From NCBI GenBank assembly GCA_022825675.1, contig JAJDWK010000079.1, positions 1 to 52,967 of the forward strand: 52,967 nucleotides of DNA, written 5' to 3'. This DNA is from Anaerolineae bacterium (GTDB lineage Bacteria > Chloroflexota > Anaerolineae > Aggregatilineales > Phototrophicaceae). Under the pieces are notes generated by a model that saw only the letters and a list, made by a program, of their open reading frames with translations, made no database searches and was not told the origin of the DNA. Of this stretch, positions 1 to 8,305 are shown piece by piece. The translations under genes were made by a program, and so were the position numbers. Within the stretch, counting starts at the first letter, position 1, and every line of letters begins with the position of its first letter.

Positions 1-335
1 CTCTCCACATTAGCAGTATGCCTTATGTCTGGAGTTTAGTGCGGGCGGTTAAGCGACGTTACCCCTCCACCTTGGTTCAAGAGGGCGAGCCAAGGCTCGC
101 CCCTACATTTCCAATTACTTTGTTGCACGTACATCTGTGCCTCTGTGTCTCTGTGTCTCTGTTGCAGTTTTCGGGCGACTCGCCGGATCCCCCCCACCGT
201 TGGGATGAAGCGCACTGTGCGCTACGAGAAGTATATGCGCAAAAAGTACCACTCCCACAGCAGACTCGCTTTGACTTATCAAGCGGCTGCGGATACTATC
301 GCGCTTGGCTTATACACAGCAGATTGAGACTTCAC
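1..335. repeat. Upstream spacer with a degenerate copy of the palindromic intergenic repeat
   Basis: No convincing gene is seen before the aldolase start at 336. Positions 81-103 hold a partly degraded copy of the palindrome found at 5159-5186 and 39329-39356 (arms GGGCGAGCC and GGCTCGCCC, spacer AA). It is followed by the same downstream block, CATTTCCAATTACTTTGTTG (about 105-124). A CTCTGTGTCTCTGTGTCTCT microrepeat lies near 142-162, and a decayed second palindrome (GGGCGACTCGCC) lies near 174-186. The reading frame of the aldolase is open upstream through this block, but that part encodes repeat sequence and not protein homology. Confidence 0.7.
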
Positions 336-1145
336 ATGCAGGGAGCAGAACTGATTCAAGCCCTCCGCGGCGGGCGGCGCGTCTATGGCACGGCGATATA
401 TTCGCCATCGCCCATCTGGCCCCGGGTGGTTACCAACCTCGACCTCGATATGGTGTTCATTGATACCGAGCACACGCCGCAGGACCGCAACCAAATTTCC
501 TGGCTCTGCGCCGCCTTCGCCGCGTTGAACCTGGCGCCGGTGGTGCGCATCCCCGAGCCGGACCCCTACCTGGCGCAGATGACGCTGGATGGCGGCGCGC
601 ATGGCATCATCGCCCCCTATATCGAAAGCCCGCAGCAGGTCATCGCCCTGGGCGGCGCTGTCAAATTCGCGCCGCTGAAAGGGGAGCGGCTGCGGGCGGC
701 GCTGGCGGGCGAAAGCCCGCTGGAAGCGGAATTGACGGACTACCTAGCGCGGCGCAATGCCGGCAAGGCGCTCTTCATCAATATCGAGAGCGTGCCGGCG
801 CTGGAGAATCTGGACGCGATACTCAGCCTGCCTTATATCGATTGCGTGCTGGTAGGACCGCATGATTTGTCTTGCAGCCTGGGCATCCCCGAGCAGTACG
901 ACCATCCAGATTTTGACGCGGCGATCCACACCATAATCCGCAAATCGCGGGCGGCGGGCGTAGGTGTCGGCATCCATCACAATTTTGCCCATCACGAGAT
1001 TGCCTGGGTGAACGCGGGCGCCAACCTCGTCATGCACAGCTCCGACATCTCGGCGTTTAACCGCGCGCTGACGGCGGAATTCAAGCATATCCGCGCCGCT
1101 ACCGGCGACAGCGGGCAGATTGTCGACGAAAATGTTCACTTCTGA
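336..1145 (+). CDS. HpcH/HpaI-family aldolase (4-hydroxy-2-oxo-acid aldolase)
   Basis: Class II, metal-dependent aldolase of 269 aa. It would cleave or form 2-keto-3-deoxy or 4-hydroxy-2-oxo acids to pyruvate plus an aldehyde in the cytoplasm. Visible family features are DTEH at about 43-46 (catalytic base His), R71 in VVRIP, the GAHGIIAP loop (about 87-94), the metal-ligand Glu in INIES (E151) and the metal-ligand Asp in VGPHDLS (D177). The ATG at 336 is chosen because homology begins there and length then matches the family; the open frame continues upstream only into repeat DNA. It is followed 14 nt later by a hydroxyacid dehydrogenase and then a cupin, suggesting a small sugar-acid or hydroxyacid catabolic operon. 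The exact substrate cannot be read from sequence. Confidence 0.85.
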   Translation: MQGAELIQALRGGRRVYGTAIYSPSPIWPRVVTNLDLDMVFIDTEHTPQDRNQISWLCAAFAALNLAPVVRIPEPDPYLAQMTLDGGAHGIIAPYIESPQQVIALGGAVKFAPLKGERLRAALAGESPLEAELTDYLARRNAGKALFINIESVPALENLDAILSLPYIDCVLVGPHDLSCSLGIPEQYDHPDFDAAIHTIIRKSRAAGVGVGIHHNFAHHEIAWVNAGANLVMHSSDISAFNRALTAEFKHIRAATGDSGQIVDENVHF

Positions 1146-1159
1146 CAGGAATCCAGCGC

Positions 1160-2164
1160 ATGTACAAAATCTGGTTTGAGAAGGCGGTGCCAGCGGATTT
1201 TCGGCAAATGTTCGCGCCGCTGGCTGAGGGCATCAGCCCGGGAGAGCGGGCTGCCAGCGACCCCTACCATCGGCTGGAAGAGGCGCATGCCGTTGTGGCG
1301 GGCGGGCTGGTATATGACGCGGCGGCGTTGGAGCGGGGGCAGCGCCTGCTGATTGTGGCGCGCAGCGGCGTTGGCTATGACAAGGTGGATATCCCCGCCG
1401 CCAGCGCGCGCGCTATCGCCGTGGCCAACGCGCCGGACGCGCCCACCGTCTCGACTGCCGAGCATGCAATCACGCTGATGCTGACGGTGGCGCGCAGCGT
1501 CAAACGGGTGGAGAACGCGCTCAACCGCATGTTAAAAAGCGGGACGCGCAGCAACATTTGGGGCGACTATGTCGCGCTGGAGCTGCGTGGCAAGCGGCTG
1601 GGCTTGGTCGGCTTGGGGCGCATCGGCGGGCATGTCAGCGCTATCGCCCGCGCCATCGGCATGACTGTCGCCGCGTATGACCCGCATATCAGCGCCGAGC
1701 GCTTTGCCGAACTCGGCGTTACGCGGGCGGCGACGCTGGCGGCGCTGCTGGGCAGCGCCGATATCGTCTCTTTGCATCTGCCGCTGAATGCCGAGACCGC
1801 GAAGTTGATGAATGCCGAGCGCTTCGCCCAGATGAAGGCGGGCGCGGTCTTCATCAATGTCTCGCGCGGCGGGCATGTAGACGAAGCCGCCTTGGCAGCG
1901 GCGCTGGATAGCGGGCGGCTCTTCGGCGCGGGCTTGGATGTTACCGATCCGGAGCCGCCGCTGGCGGGCAGCCCCTTGCTGGGGCGGGATAATGTCGTGA
2001 TTACGCCGCATATCGCCAGCGCCACGGTGGCGGGACGCCAGCGCCTGCTGCGGCATGCGCTGGAGCAAGCGCTGCAAGTTCTGCGCGGGGAGCGCCCGCC
2101 GCATCTGCTCAACCCCGAAGTTTGGCAGGCGGTACGCGCCCGCTGGGAAGCGAACGGGGGCTGA
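1160..2164 (+). CDS. D-2-hydroxyacid dehydrogenase (phosphoglycerate dehydrogenase-like)
   Basis: NAD-dependent dehydrogenase of 334 aa in the D-isomer-specific 2-hydroxyacid family. The Rossmann motif GLVGLGRIGG is at about residues 149-158. The catalytic Arg is in NVSRGG (about 234), the Glu in DPEPP (about 265) and the His in TPHIAS (about 285). There is no C-terminal ACT domain, so it is not the long, serine-inhibited SerA form. It may oxidise or reduce a 2-hydroxy acid linked to the aldolase upstream (14-nt gap) and the cupin downstream (3-nt gap). An AGGA stretch lies 10 nt before the ATG. A glyoxylate/hydroxypyruvate reductase or a sugar-acid dehydrogenase role is equally possible. Confidence 0.85.
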   Translation: MYKIWFEKAVPADFRQMFAPLAEGISPGERAASDPYHRLEEAHAVVAGGLVYDAAALERGQRLLIVARSGVGYDKVDIPAASARAIAVANAPDAPTVSTAEHAITLMLTVARSVKRVENALNRMLKSGTRSNIWGDYVALELRGKRLGLVGLGRIGGHVSAIARAIGMTVAAYDPHISAERFAELGVTRAATLAALLGSADIVSLHLPLNAETAKLMNAERFAQMKAGAVFINVSRGGHVDEAALAAALDSGRLFGAGLDVTDPEPPLAGSPLLGRDNVVITPHIASATVAGRQRLLRHALEQALQVLRGERPPHLLNPEVWQAVRARWEANGG

Positions 2165-2167
2165 TTC

Positions 2168-2557
2168 ATGCGCGCTTTTGAAAGTGGAAAAGCCGCCGAA
2201 GCCTACGATACGCTGGCGCCGGACGGCTCGGAGATTCGGCTGCTGCATCAACTGGGCGCGGTGAGCGTTGTGCATTGCCGCTTGCCAGTCGGCGCGGTAT
2301 CCGCGCCCGTGCGGCATAAAACGGTGCAGGAAATCTGGTATTTCCTGGCGGGCGCGGGGCAGGTCTGGCGGCGGCAGGGAGAGCAAGAGCAAGTGCTGGC
2401 GGTTGCGCCCGGCATCAGCTTGACGATCCCGCTGGGCACGGATTTCCAATTCCGCAATACCGGCACCCTGCCGCTGGAATTCCTGATTGCGACCAGCCCG
2501 CCCTGGCCCGGCGCGGACGAGGCGATGCCGCTTGCGGCGGGCAAGTGGGACTTCTAG
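2168..2557 (+). CDS. Small cupin-domain protein
   Basis: Single-domain cupin of 129 aa. The first cupin block is recognisable around residues 45-65, with the sequence HKTVQEIWYFLAGAG (His and Glu metal-ligand positions). The second block, PGISLTIPLGTDFQFRN, is around 85-105 and lacks an obvious His in the usual last ligand position. Members of this fold act as isomerases, dioxygenases or small-molecule sensors, so the function is not specified. It starts 3 nt after the hydroxyacid dehydrogenase stop and is therefore likely co-transcribed and translationally coupled. The organisation suggests a role in the same catabolic pathway, for example an isomerisation or lactone step. Confidence 0.75.
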   Translation: MRAFESGKAAEAYDTLAPDGSEIRLLHQLGAVSVVHCRLPVGAVSAPVRHKTVQEIWYFLAGAGQVWRRQGEQEQVLAVAPGISLTIPLGTDFQFRNTGTLPLEFLIATSPPWPGADEAMPLAAGKWDF

Positions 2558-2624
2558 GCGGAGCAACGAAAAGGGACGCCGGCTGCTCGCCCGCGCCCCT
2601 CGCTGTTTATACGCCGCTTGAAAC

Positions 2625-3377
2625 TTAGCCGGCGGCTTCCGCCTCAGCGGCGCTGGAGCTGCCGCCGTGCACTGTCCAATGGCTGTAGAAGCCGCGCGGA
2701 CCGCGGCGTCCCCGCCGGCGCTTGGACTGCTCGCTGAAATCGGTCTCGAAGGCTTCGCGCATGCCCGCTTCATAGCGCTCGATGCCGGCGGCGACAGCGG
2801 CATTGATGCTGTCGGTGGCTTTTGCGGCCAGCTCTGAAGCGACTGCCGCTACCTCGCCCTCGTTGGCTTCGATGAGTTCCGCCACTGTCGCGCCGGCGCC
2901 CAGCGCTTCACGCAGCGCGGCGCGCTCCAAGCCCGTCGCTTCGGTGAGCATGGTGTCGAGATCCCAAGCGCGGAAGATCATCGGCAGCGGGTTATGGCGG
3001 TGCCAGGGGAATAGGCTGCGGTAGCTCTCCTGCAGGGCATCGTTGATAGTCTCTTCGAGGCTGTTGATGGTGGCAGCGGCATTTTCGTTGATGGCGTCGC
3101 TGGCATCAGCGACCATAGACGCGATTAGGCTTTCGACATCGCCGCCATTGGCTTCGACCAGCTGTGTGAGCGTGCTGCCTTCTTCCATCAGCGCGGTTCG
3201 CAGCGCCGCTTCGTCCAAGCCGGTGGCTTCTTGCAAGGCGGCTTGATTCAGCGGGATGCCGGGACCCCAGCGCATGCTGAAGCGGTGGCTGTGCAAATCG
3301 GGCGCGTCATGGGCGCTCACGCCCGCTGTCAGCAGGGCGAGCAGGACAAATAGAAAAGTAATGCGTTTGCGGGTCAT
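2625..3377 (-). CDS. Secreted protein with two internal helical repeats, unknown function
   Basis: A 250-aa protein with a clear signal peptide (positive MTRKR, hydrophobic FLFVLLALLTAGVSA, cleavage near residue 22). Two related segments of about 60 residues follow. The first contains TGLDEAALRTALMEEG and LVEANGGDVESL; the second contains TGLERAALREALGAGA and LIEANEGEVAAV. Each is predicted to be helical, and each ends in an Ala-rich stretch with DAINENAAA or DSINAAVAA. The C-terminus has a basic patch (KRRRGRRGPRG) and an acidic/Ala tail. There are no cysteines. A strong AGGAGG site lies 8 nt before the start. I do not recognise a characterised family; an extracytoplasmic structural or binding role is only a guess. 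Confidence 0.75.
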   Translation of the reverse strand: MTRKRITFLFVLLALLTAGVSAHDAPDLHSHRFSMRWGPGIPLNQAALQEATGLDEAALRTALMEEGSTLTQLVEANGGDVESLIASMVADASDAINENAAATINSLEETINDALQESYRSLFPWHRHNPLPMIFRAWDLDTMLTEATGLERAALREALGAGATVAELIEANEGEVAAVASELAAKATDSINAAVAAGIERYEAGMREAFETDFSEQSKRRRGRRGPRGFYSHWTVHGGSSSAAEAEAAG

Positions 3378-3510
3378 GCTGTCTTCCTCCTAGTGATTCG
3401 GGCAAGGGATATGCCCTCTATTCACTTGCAGTCTAAGACAGCGCGCCGCCGAGAGTTTTGCCCGCGTGAAAACTCTGTGTAAAGATGCTGTAAAGCGCCG
3501 CTGACGGGCT

Positions 3511-4896
3511 TTATGCCCGCTGCTCGCCGACCACCTCGATAAATTTGATTGTCGCCTGCACACCCTTATAGAAGTTCTGCAGCAAGACATTTTCATTCGG
3601 TCCATGGGCGCGCCCGCTCTTCAGCCCATAGCTGAGGATGACGACTTCGTCAGCGACTTTCATGCACTCGAAGGTGATGGGCACGCTGCCGCCAGAGCGC
3701 TCAAAGACGGGCTGGACGCCCCAGGCATGGGCATAGGCTTCCGCCGCCGCGCGCATGGCGATGCCATCAACATCCAGCAGCACCGCCTCCGCCCCCGGCT
3801 CGCTGGGGCGCACCTGCACCGACACCGTCGCGGGCGCGATGGCTTGGATATGCGCGACCAGGCATTGCAGCACCTGCGCGGGATTTTGACGCGGCACCAG
3901 GCGGCAGGTGATTTTGGCGGTCGCGCTGGCGGGCAGCACCGTCTTCATGCCAGCGCCGGTATAGCCGCCATAGATGCCGTTGATTTCCAGCGTCGGGCGC
4001 GCGCCCAGGCGCTCCGGCAAACTATAGTCGGGCTCGCCCCAGGGCGCGGGCGCGTTGACGACATCCTGCCATTCCGCCTGTAAATAGGGCTCGACCTGCT
4101 CCAGCAGCGCCCGGTCCTGCGCTGTTACCGCATCAACATCAGCATAAAAGCCGGGCACGGCGACAGCGCCCGTTTCGTCATGCAGCCGGGCGAGGATTTC
4201 GCAAAGCGCCTGGATGGGATTGTGCACCGAGCCGCCCCAGTGCCCGCTGTGCAAATCGCTGATGGGCGCGTTGACCTGCACTTCCAAAGCGGCGATGCCG
4301 CGCAGCCCATAGGTCAGGCTCGGCTGCTCGGGCGCGAGTATCGAGCCGTCCGAAATCATGGCGATATCCGCCGCCAGCCGCTGCGGCTGCCGGGCGATAA
4401 AAGCGTTGATATTCTCCGAGCCCGATTCTTCTTCGCCTTCCAGCACCACTTTGAGGTTGACCTTGGGCGGCTCGTCCGCGGCGAGCCAGCTTTCGACCGC
4501 TTTCAAATTCGCCATCACATGCAGCTTGCTATCCACCGCGCCGCGGCAATACAAGCGCCCGTCTTTGATGGTAGGCTCAAAAGGCTCGGTTACCCAGCCG
4601 TCCGCGACTTCGGCGGGCTGCACATCATAATGGCAATAGATGAGCACTGTGGGCGCGTCCGCGCCCGCGCCCTGCCATTCGCCCAGCACCAGCGGGCAGC
4701 GCCCCTGCGGCATCAAAATCACTTCGGCGCTGGTCATGCCGATGTCCAGCATCATGGCGCGCAGCCATTCGGCGGCGCGGGCGACATCGGCGGCGTGCCG
4801 CGGCTGGGTGCTGATGGTGCGGATGCGCAGCAAGTCCTGATATTCTTCCAGGAAGCGCTCTTGATTGGCTTTGGCGTATGCGTATGGGCTGCTCAT
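3511..4896 (-). CDS. M20-family metallopeptidase (dipeptidase / amidohydrolase)
   Basis: Zinc peptidase of 461 aa (M20A/M20F, ArgE/DapE/carnosinase group). Metal and catalytic residues are visible: H89 and D91 in IYCHYDVQP, D122 in GAVDSK, the Glu pair in EGEEESGSE (about 155-157), and a C-terminal His in RAHGPNE. The interrupting dimerisation (lid) domain sits between about residues 205 and 360. The ATG at 4896 is used because it has a GAGG motif upstream and matches family starts; a longer open frame begins 13 codons earlier. It most likely hydrolyses di- or small peptides. The stop codon is inside a short CGGGC/GCCCG hairpin (3505-3519). Confidence 0.88.
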   Translation of the reverse strand: MSSPYAYAKANQERFLEEYQDLLRIRTISTQPRHAADVARAAEWLRAMMLDIGMTSAEVILMPQGRCPLVLGEWQGAGADAPTVLIYCHYDVQPAEVADGWVTEPFEPTIKDGRLYCRGAVDSKLHVMANLKAVESWLAADEPPKVNLKVVLEGEEESGSENINAFIARQPQRLAADIAMISDGSILAPEQPSLTYGLRGIAALEVQVNAPISDLHSGHWGGSVHNPIQALCEILARLHDETGAVAVPGFYADVDAVTAQDRALLEQVEPYLQAEWQDVVNAPAPWGEPDYSLPERLGARPTLEINGIYGGYTGAGMKTVLPASATAKITCRLVPRQNPAQVLQCLVAHIQAIAPATVSVQVRPSEPGAEAVLLDVDGIAMRAAAEAYAHAWGVQPVFERSGGSVPITFECMKVADEVVILSYGLKSGRAHGPNENVLLQNFYKGVQATIKFIEVVGEQRA

Positions 4897-5158
4897 GGGG
4901 TTCTTGCCTCGTACAGTCTTCGCTAGGTAGAGCATGATACATCAAATTCCCGCGGGCAAAATGCTGGAAATAGCGCGCCCGACGCTTTAAGCGCCAGGTA
5001 CACCGCGGGCACAGATGCAAGGGCGGAGATTGGACAGGGATTTTTACCACCGAGTACACCGAGAAAAGCATGAGAAAATCTCAGTAATTACAAGTAAGTA
5101 ATGCGAAAACAAAATGACCTTTGTCCTAGTATCTCATACCCACACAACATCCCAAGCC

Positions 5159-5211
5159 GTAGGGGCGAGCCTTGGCTCGCCCCTACATTTCCAATTACTT
5201 TGTTGCACGTA
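5159..5211. repeat. Palindromic intergenic repeat, copy 2
   Basis: Perfect 13-bp inverted repeat: arm GTAGGGGCGAGCC at 5159-5171, spacer TT, arm GGCTCGCCCCTAC at 5174-5186. It is followed by CATTTCCAATTACTTTGTTG. The same unit, with spacer AA, is at 39329-39356, and a worn copy is at 81-103. A transcript would form a very stable hairpin from either strand. No coding potential or transposase is associated. Confidence 0.85.
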
Positions 5212-5235
5212 CATCTGTGGCTCTGTTGCAACGAC

Positions 5236-5256
5236 GGGCGACCCACCGGGTCGCCC
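5236..5256. repeat. Second palindrome next to repeat copy 2
   Basis: Inverted repeat with 9-bp arms GGGCGACCC (5236-5244) and GGGTCGCCC (5248-5256) and a 3-nt loop. It lies 50 nt downstream of the first palindrome and belongs to the same composite block, since a decayed version is found in the same relative position in the copy at the left end of the window (about 174-186). Confidence 0.75.
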
Positions 5257-5484
5257 CTACCGATGGGATGGAGTACGAGCATTGCGCCAATGAAGCCATT
5301 CTATTTTTGCATAACTTACTTGCATTTACTTCTGTGTTCTCTGTGGTGAAAAACCTGTGTCGTGTTTGCTGAGAAAACACCTCCATTACGAGTTGCGCCT
5401 TTCGGGCGCGCCATTATAGTCAGCGTATCCCCTTCAACTTACAGCCTCAGAACATGTACCCAATAAACAGTATGCTAGTCTCCG

Positions 5485-5495
5485 CCCCCCCCCCC
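5485..5495 (+). promoter_or_regulatory. C11 homopolymer in the control region of the methyltransferase gene
   Basis: Eleven consecutive C residues lie 36 nt upstream of the ATG at 5532. Just upstream is a candidate -10-like TATGCT (5471-5476), and downstream are TTCTAA/TAAAAT sequences (5506-5518) that could also serve as a -10 element, so the tract may fall within a promoter spacer or leader. A 7-bp inverted pair, AGAACAT (5449-5455) and ATGTTCT (5502-5508), brackets it. Homopolymers of this length are prone to slipped-strand length change. Its regulatory use is inferred. Confidence 0.45.
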
Positions 5496-5531
5496 GAATG
5501 AATGTTCTAAATTAAAATATGAGGTATTATT

Positions 5532-6965
5532 ATGAGCGCCCCCTATTCTGGGGGCGTTCCCAATTTTGAGAACCGCAGCCTCTATCACGGCGACAACCTC
5601 GATTTCCTGCGGGGGATGAACAGCGAAACGGTGCATCTCATCGCCACCGACCCGCCTTTTAACAAGAACCGCGATTTCCACGCGACTCCCGACAGCCTGG
5701 CGCGCGGCGCGCGCTTCAAAGACCGCTGGCGCTGGCACGAAGATGTGCATGAAGAGTGGACGGACAGCATCATTGATGACTGGCCCGCCGTCTGGGAAGT
5801 CATCCTGGCGGCGCGGGCGGCTTATGGCGATGACATGGGCGCGTTTTTGTGCTGGCTGGGCGTGCGGCTGATGGAGATGCACCGCGTGCTGCGGCGGGAT
5901 GGCAGCATCTATTTGCACATCGACCATACGGCGCATGCCTATGTCAAATGTTTGATGGACGCGATTTTTGGCTGGAAGAATTTCCAGAACGAATTAGTGT
6001 GGTGCTACAGAGGCGGAGGCGTTCCCAAGAAAGCATTTGCTCGCAAGCATGACACCTTATTGTTCTACTCAAAAAGCAATAATTGGCAATTCAATAAGCA
6101 GTATATGCCATATTCTGAGGCAAGTACAAAATTAGTTAGCTCTCGAGGCGGTGTGAGTATTGATGGCAAAGAGCGCAATTTAGCGCGTGGTGCAGCGATG
6201 ACTGATTGGTGGTCAGATATTAATTCGCTGCAAACATGGTCTCCAGAACGCACCGGCTACCCCACACAAAAACCACTTGCCCTCTACAGGCGCATCATCA
6301 AAGCCAGCAGTCAAGAAGGCGACATCGTGCTGGATCCCTTCTGTGGCTGCTCGACCACACCTGTCGCTGCTGAGCAGTTAAATCGTCAATGGGTAGGCAT
6401 GGATATTTGGGACGGAGCTATAGAGCAAGTAAAGGATCGACTGCGCGAAGAGTGGCTTGTTACACCTGATGATGCCGAGACTCGGATGTTTCCGCATGTT
6501 GTACAAATTACAAGTTCTCCACCAATCCGGACCGACGGCAACGAAGTCGCCGCGCCTACCTTGCGCTTGAAAGTCCAGCGGCCGCAAGCGCCCTGGCAGC
6601 GCATGACGCATCGGCAGATGGTGCGGCTGCTGGCGCAGGCGCAGGCGTCCAGCGGCGGCGTCATCTGCGCCGGCTGCGGGCGCGTGCTGGAACCCGACTT
6701 CATGCAGCTGGACCATATCCAGCCCAAAACCGATGGCGGCGCCAACCACATCACCAACCGCATCCTGCTCTGCGGACCTTGCAATCGGCGCAAGCGCAAT
6801 TATTTCACGCTTGCCGGCTTGTGGCGCGAGAATAAGAAAAAAGCGATTGGCTGGATGAAAGACGAGAGCCGGGCGAAACTGGCGCGCGAAGACGCCCGCG
6901 CTAAAGCGGAATGGGCGCGCGATCATTTCCACACAGAAGAATGCCAGGCGCTGCTCGGGGGGTAG
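5532..6965 (+). CDS. DNA methyltransferase (beta-class, N4-C/N6-A) fused to an HNH nuclease domain
   Basis: 477 aa. The N-terminal methyltransferase has catalytic motif IV DPPF at residues 40-43 and the SAM-binding motif I DPFCGCSTT at about 267, in the motif IV-TRD-motif I order of beta-class enzymes. The region between them (about 150-240) should recognise the target sequence. The C-terminal 100 residues form a zinc HNH domain: CAGC at about 379-382, LDHIQP at about 393-398, then GGANH, and LLCGPCNRRK at about 412-421. So one polypeptide carries both modification and probable nicking or cleaving activity; no separate restriction gene is adjacent. Codon and base composition change sharply inside the gene: about 5990-6540 is 33-58% G+C, and the flanks are 62-75%. 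A GAGG site precedes the ATG. Confidence 0.88.
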   Translation: MSAPYSGGVPNFENRSLYHGDNLDFLRGMNSETVHLIATDPPFNKNRDFHATPDSLARGARFKDRWRWHEDVHEEWTDSIIDDWPAVWEVILAARAAYGDDMGAFLCWLGVRLMEMHRVLRRDGSIYLHIDHTAHAYVKCLMDAIFGWKNFQNELVWCYRGGGVPKKAFARKHDTLLFYSKSNNWQFNKQYMPYSEASTKLVSSRGGVSIDGKERNLARGAAMTDWWSDINSLQTWSPERTGYPTQKPLALYRRIIKASSQEGDIVLDPFCGCSTTPVAAEQLNRQWVGMDIWDGAIEQVKDRLREEWLVTPDDAETRMFPHVVQITSSPPIRTDGNEVAAPTLRLKVQRPQAPWQRMTHRQMVRLLAQAQASSGGVICAGCGRVLEPDFMQLDHIQPKTDGGANHITNRILLCGPCNRRKRNYFTLAGLWRENKKKAIGWMKDESRAKLAREDARAKAEWARDHFHTEECQALLGG

Positions 6966-7099
6966 CCTGCCAGTGTCTTCGCTGTGCTCGGCGCTAAAGT
7001 TTTTGCGCGATTTCATGTCCATAGCCCGCGCTAGTAATCTCAACAAAACTGTAGCATGATGGCAGCATCTCCAAAGCAATCGAAAAGATCCCCCTCACC

Positions 7100-8305
7100 A
7101 TGACATTCCAAGACCTCAAGCTAAACGGCGCGATGGCGCGCGCGGCGGCAGCCGTCGGCTATACCGCGCCAACGCCGATACAAGTACGCGCGATCCCGCC
7201 TATATTAGACGGGCGCGACATCATCGGCTGCGCCCAGACGGGCACGGGCAAGACCGCCGCCTTCGTCTTGCCTATCGTGCAGCTGCTGGCGCCCGCCCGC
7301 GGCAAGCGGCATATCCGCGTGCTGGTGCTGGCGCCCACCCGTGAATTGGCGGCGCAGATTGACGAAGAATTCGGCAAATTCAGCCGCCAGCGCGGCTTGC
7401 GCCATGTGGCGATATTCGGCGGCGTCGGGCAGCAGCCGCAAGTTGACGCCCTGCGGCGCGGCGTCGATATCGTGGTGGCGACGCCAGGCCGCCTGCAAGA
7501 TTTGATGAACCAGGGCTATATCAAGCTGGGCAATGTGCAGCATTTTGTGCTGGACGAAGGCGACCGCATGCTGGATATGGGCTTCATCCACGATGTCAAG
7601 CGCATCATCAAAACCCTGCCGCGGGCGCGCCAGACCATGCTCTTCAGCGCGACAATGCCGCAGGCGATCCAAGAGTTGAGCAAGAGCATGCTCACAGCCC
7701 CGGTCAAAGTCGAGGCGAGCCCGCAGGCGACAACTGTCGAGGGCATCGCCCAATCCATCTATTTTGTGGAAAGCGGCGACAAGCGCGCCTTGCTGAAAAG
7801 CATCTTAAACGACCCGGCATCCCAGCGGGTGCTGGTCTTCACACGCACGAAGCACCGCGCCAACACCCTGGCGCGGCAGCTCAACCGCGCGCAGATAGCG
7901 GCGGAAGCGATTCACGGCAACAAATCCCAATCCGCGCGCACGCGGGCGCTGGCGCAGTTCAAATCGGGCAAAACTGCTGTCTTGGTCGCCACCGATATCG
8001 CCGCCCGCGGCTTGGATATCGACGCGGTGACGCATGTCATCAATTTTGACCTGCCCAACATCCCGGAAAGTTATGTGCATCGCATCGGGCGCACCGCCCG
8101 CGCCGGCGCCAGCGGCATCGCCTATTCTTTCTGCGATGTCAACGAGCGCAAGTACCTGCGCGAAATCGAATCGCTGATACGCCAGCCGATTGAAGTTGTC
8201 GCCGAGCACCCTTATGCGTCGGCGCTGCCGGCACCAGCGCCCGCGCCCGCGCGCAAAGCCGCCAGCAGCGGCAATCGCCGCCGCCGCCCGCGCCGCCGCC
8301 GCTAA
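7100..8305 (+). CDS. DEAD-box RNA helicase (RhlE-like) with a DEGD motif II
   Basis: ATP-dependent RNA helicase of 401 aa, probably acting in ribosome assembly or RNA turnover. Motifs in order are: the Q motif region near the N-terminus ([14 protein letters not shown]), Walker A AQTGTGKT (45-52), [16 protein letters not shown], motif II, SAT (about 184), [12 protein letters not shown] and [10 protein letters not shown] (about 327-336). Motif II reads DEGD at residues 152-155 (nt 7553-7564), with Gly replacing the usual Ala of DEAD. The rest of the core is normal. A basic Pro/Ala/Arg-rich tail ([17 protein letters not shown]) probably binds RNA. No clear Shine-Dalgarno is seen before the ATG. 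Confidence 0.9.
   Translation: MTFQDLKLNGAMARAAAAVGYTAPTPIQVRAIPPILDGRDIIGCAQTGTGKTAAFVLPIVQLLAPARGKRHIRVLVLAPTRELAAQIDEEFGKFSRQRGLRHVAIFGGVGQQPQVDALRRGVDIVVATPGRLQDLMNQGYIKLGNVQHFVLDEGDRMLDMGFIHDVKRIIKTLPRARQTMLFSATMPQAIQELSKSMLTAPVKVEASPQATTVEGIAQSIYFVESGDKRALLKSILNDPASQRVLVFTRTKHRANTLARQLNRAQIAAEAIHGNKSQSARTRALAQFKSGKTAVLVATDIAARGLDIDAVTHVINFDLPNIPESYVHRIGRTARAGASGIAYSFCDVNERKYLREIESLIRQPIEVVAEHPYASALPAPAPAPARKAASSGNRRRRPRRRR

Larger units (their letters stand above)
4897..5531. other. Long intergenic region built from repeats, with a C11 tract at its right end
   Basis: No gene is evident. From left to right it holds: a fragment of the CACCGAG-type repeat (5047-5078, containing CACCGAGTACACCGAGAAAA); a block AAGTAAGTAATGCGAAAAC shared with 39258-39280; the palindromic repeat (5159-5186); its CATTTCCAATTACTTTGTTG trailer; a second palindrome with arms GGGCGACCC and GGGTCGCCC (5236-5256); and a CTGTGTTCTCTGTGGTGAAAA fragment near 5333. 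The right end, 5440-5531, is AT-rich and looks like the control region of the methyltransferase gene. Confidence 0.7.

Noticed and set aside
18..335. Long N-terminal extension of the aldolase frame
   Set aside because: The extension translates the palindromic repeat and CTCTGTGTCTCT microrepeats, and homology starts only at the ATG at 336.
1532..2803. Long minus-strand open frame across the dehydrogenase and cupin genes
   Set aside because: High GC content keeps antisense frames open; it has low-complexity Arg/Gln/Ala composition and no homology.
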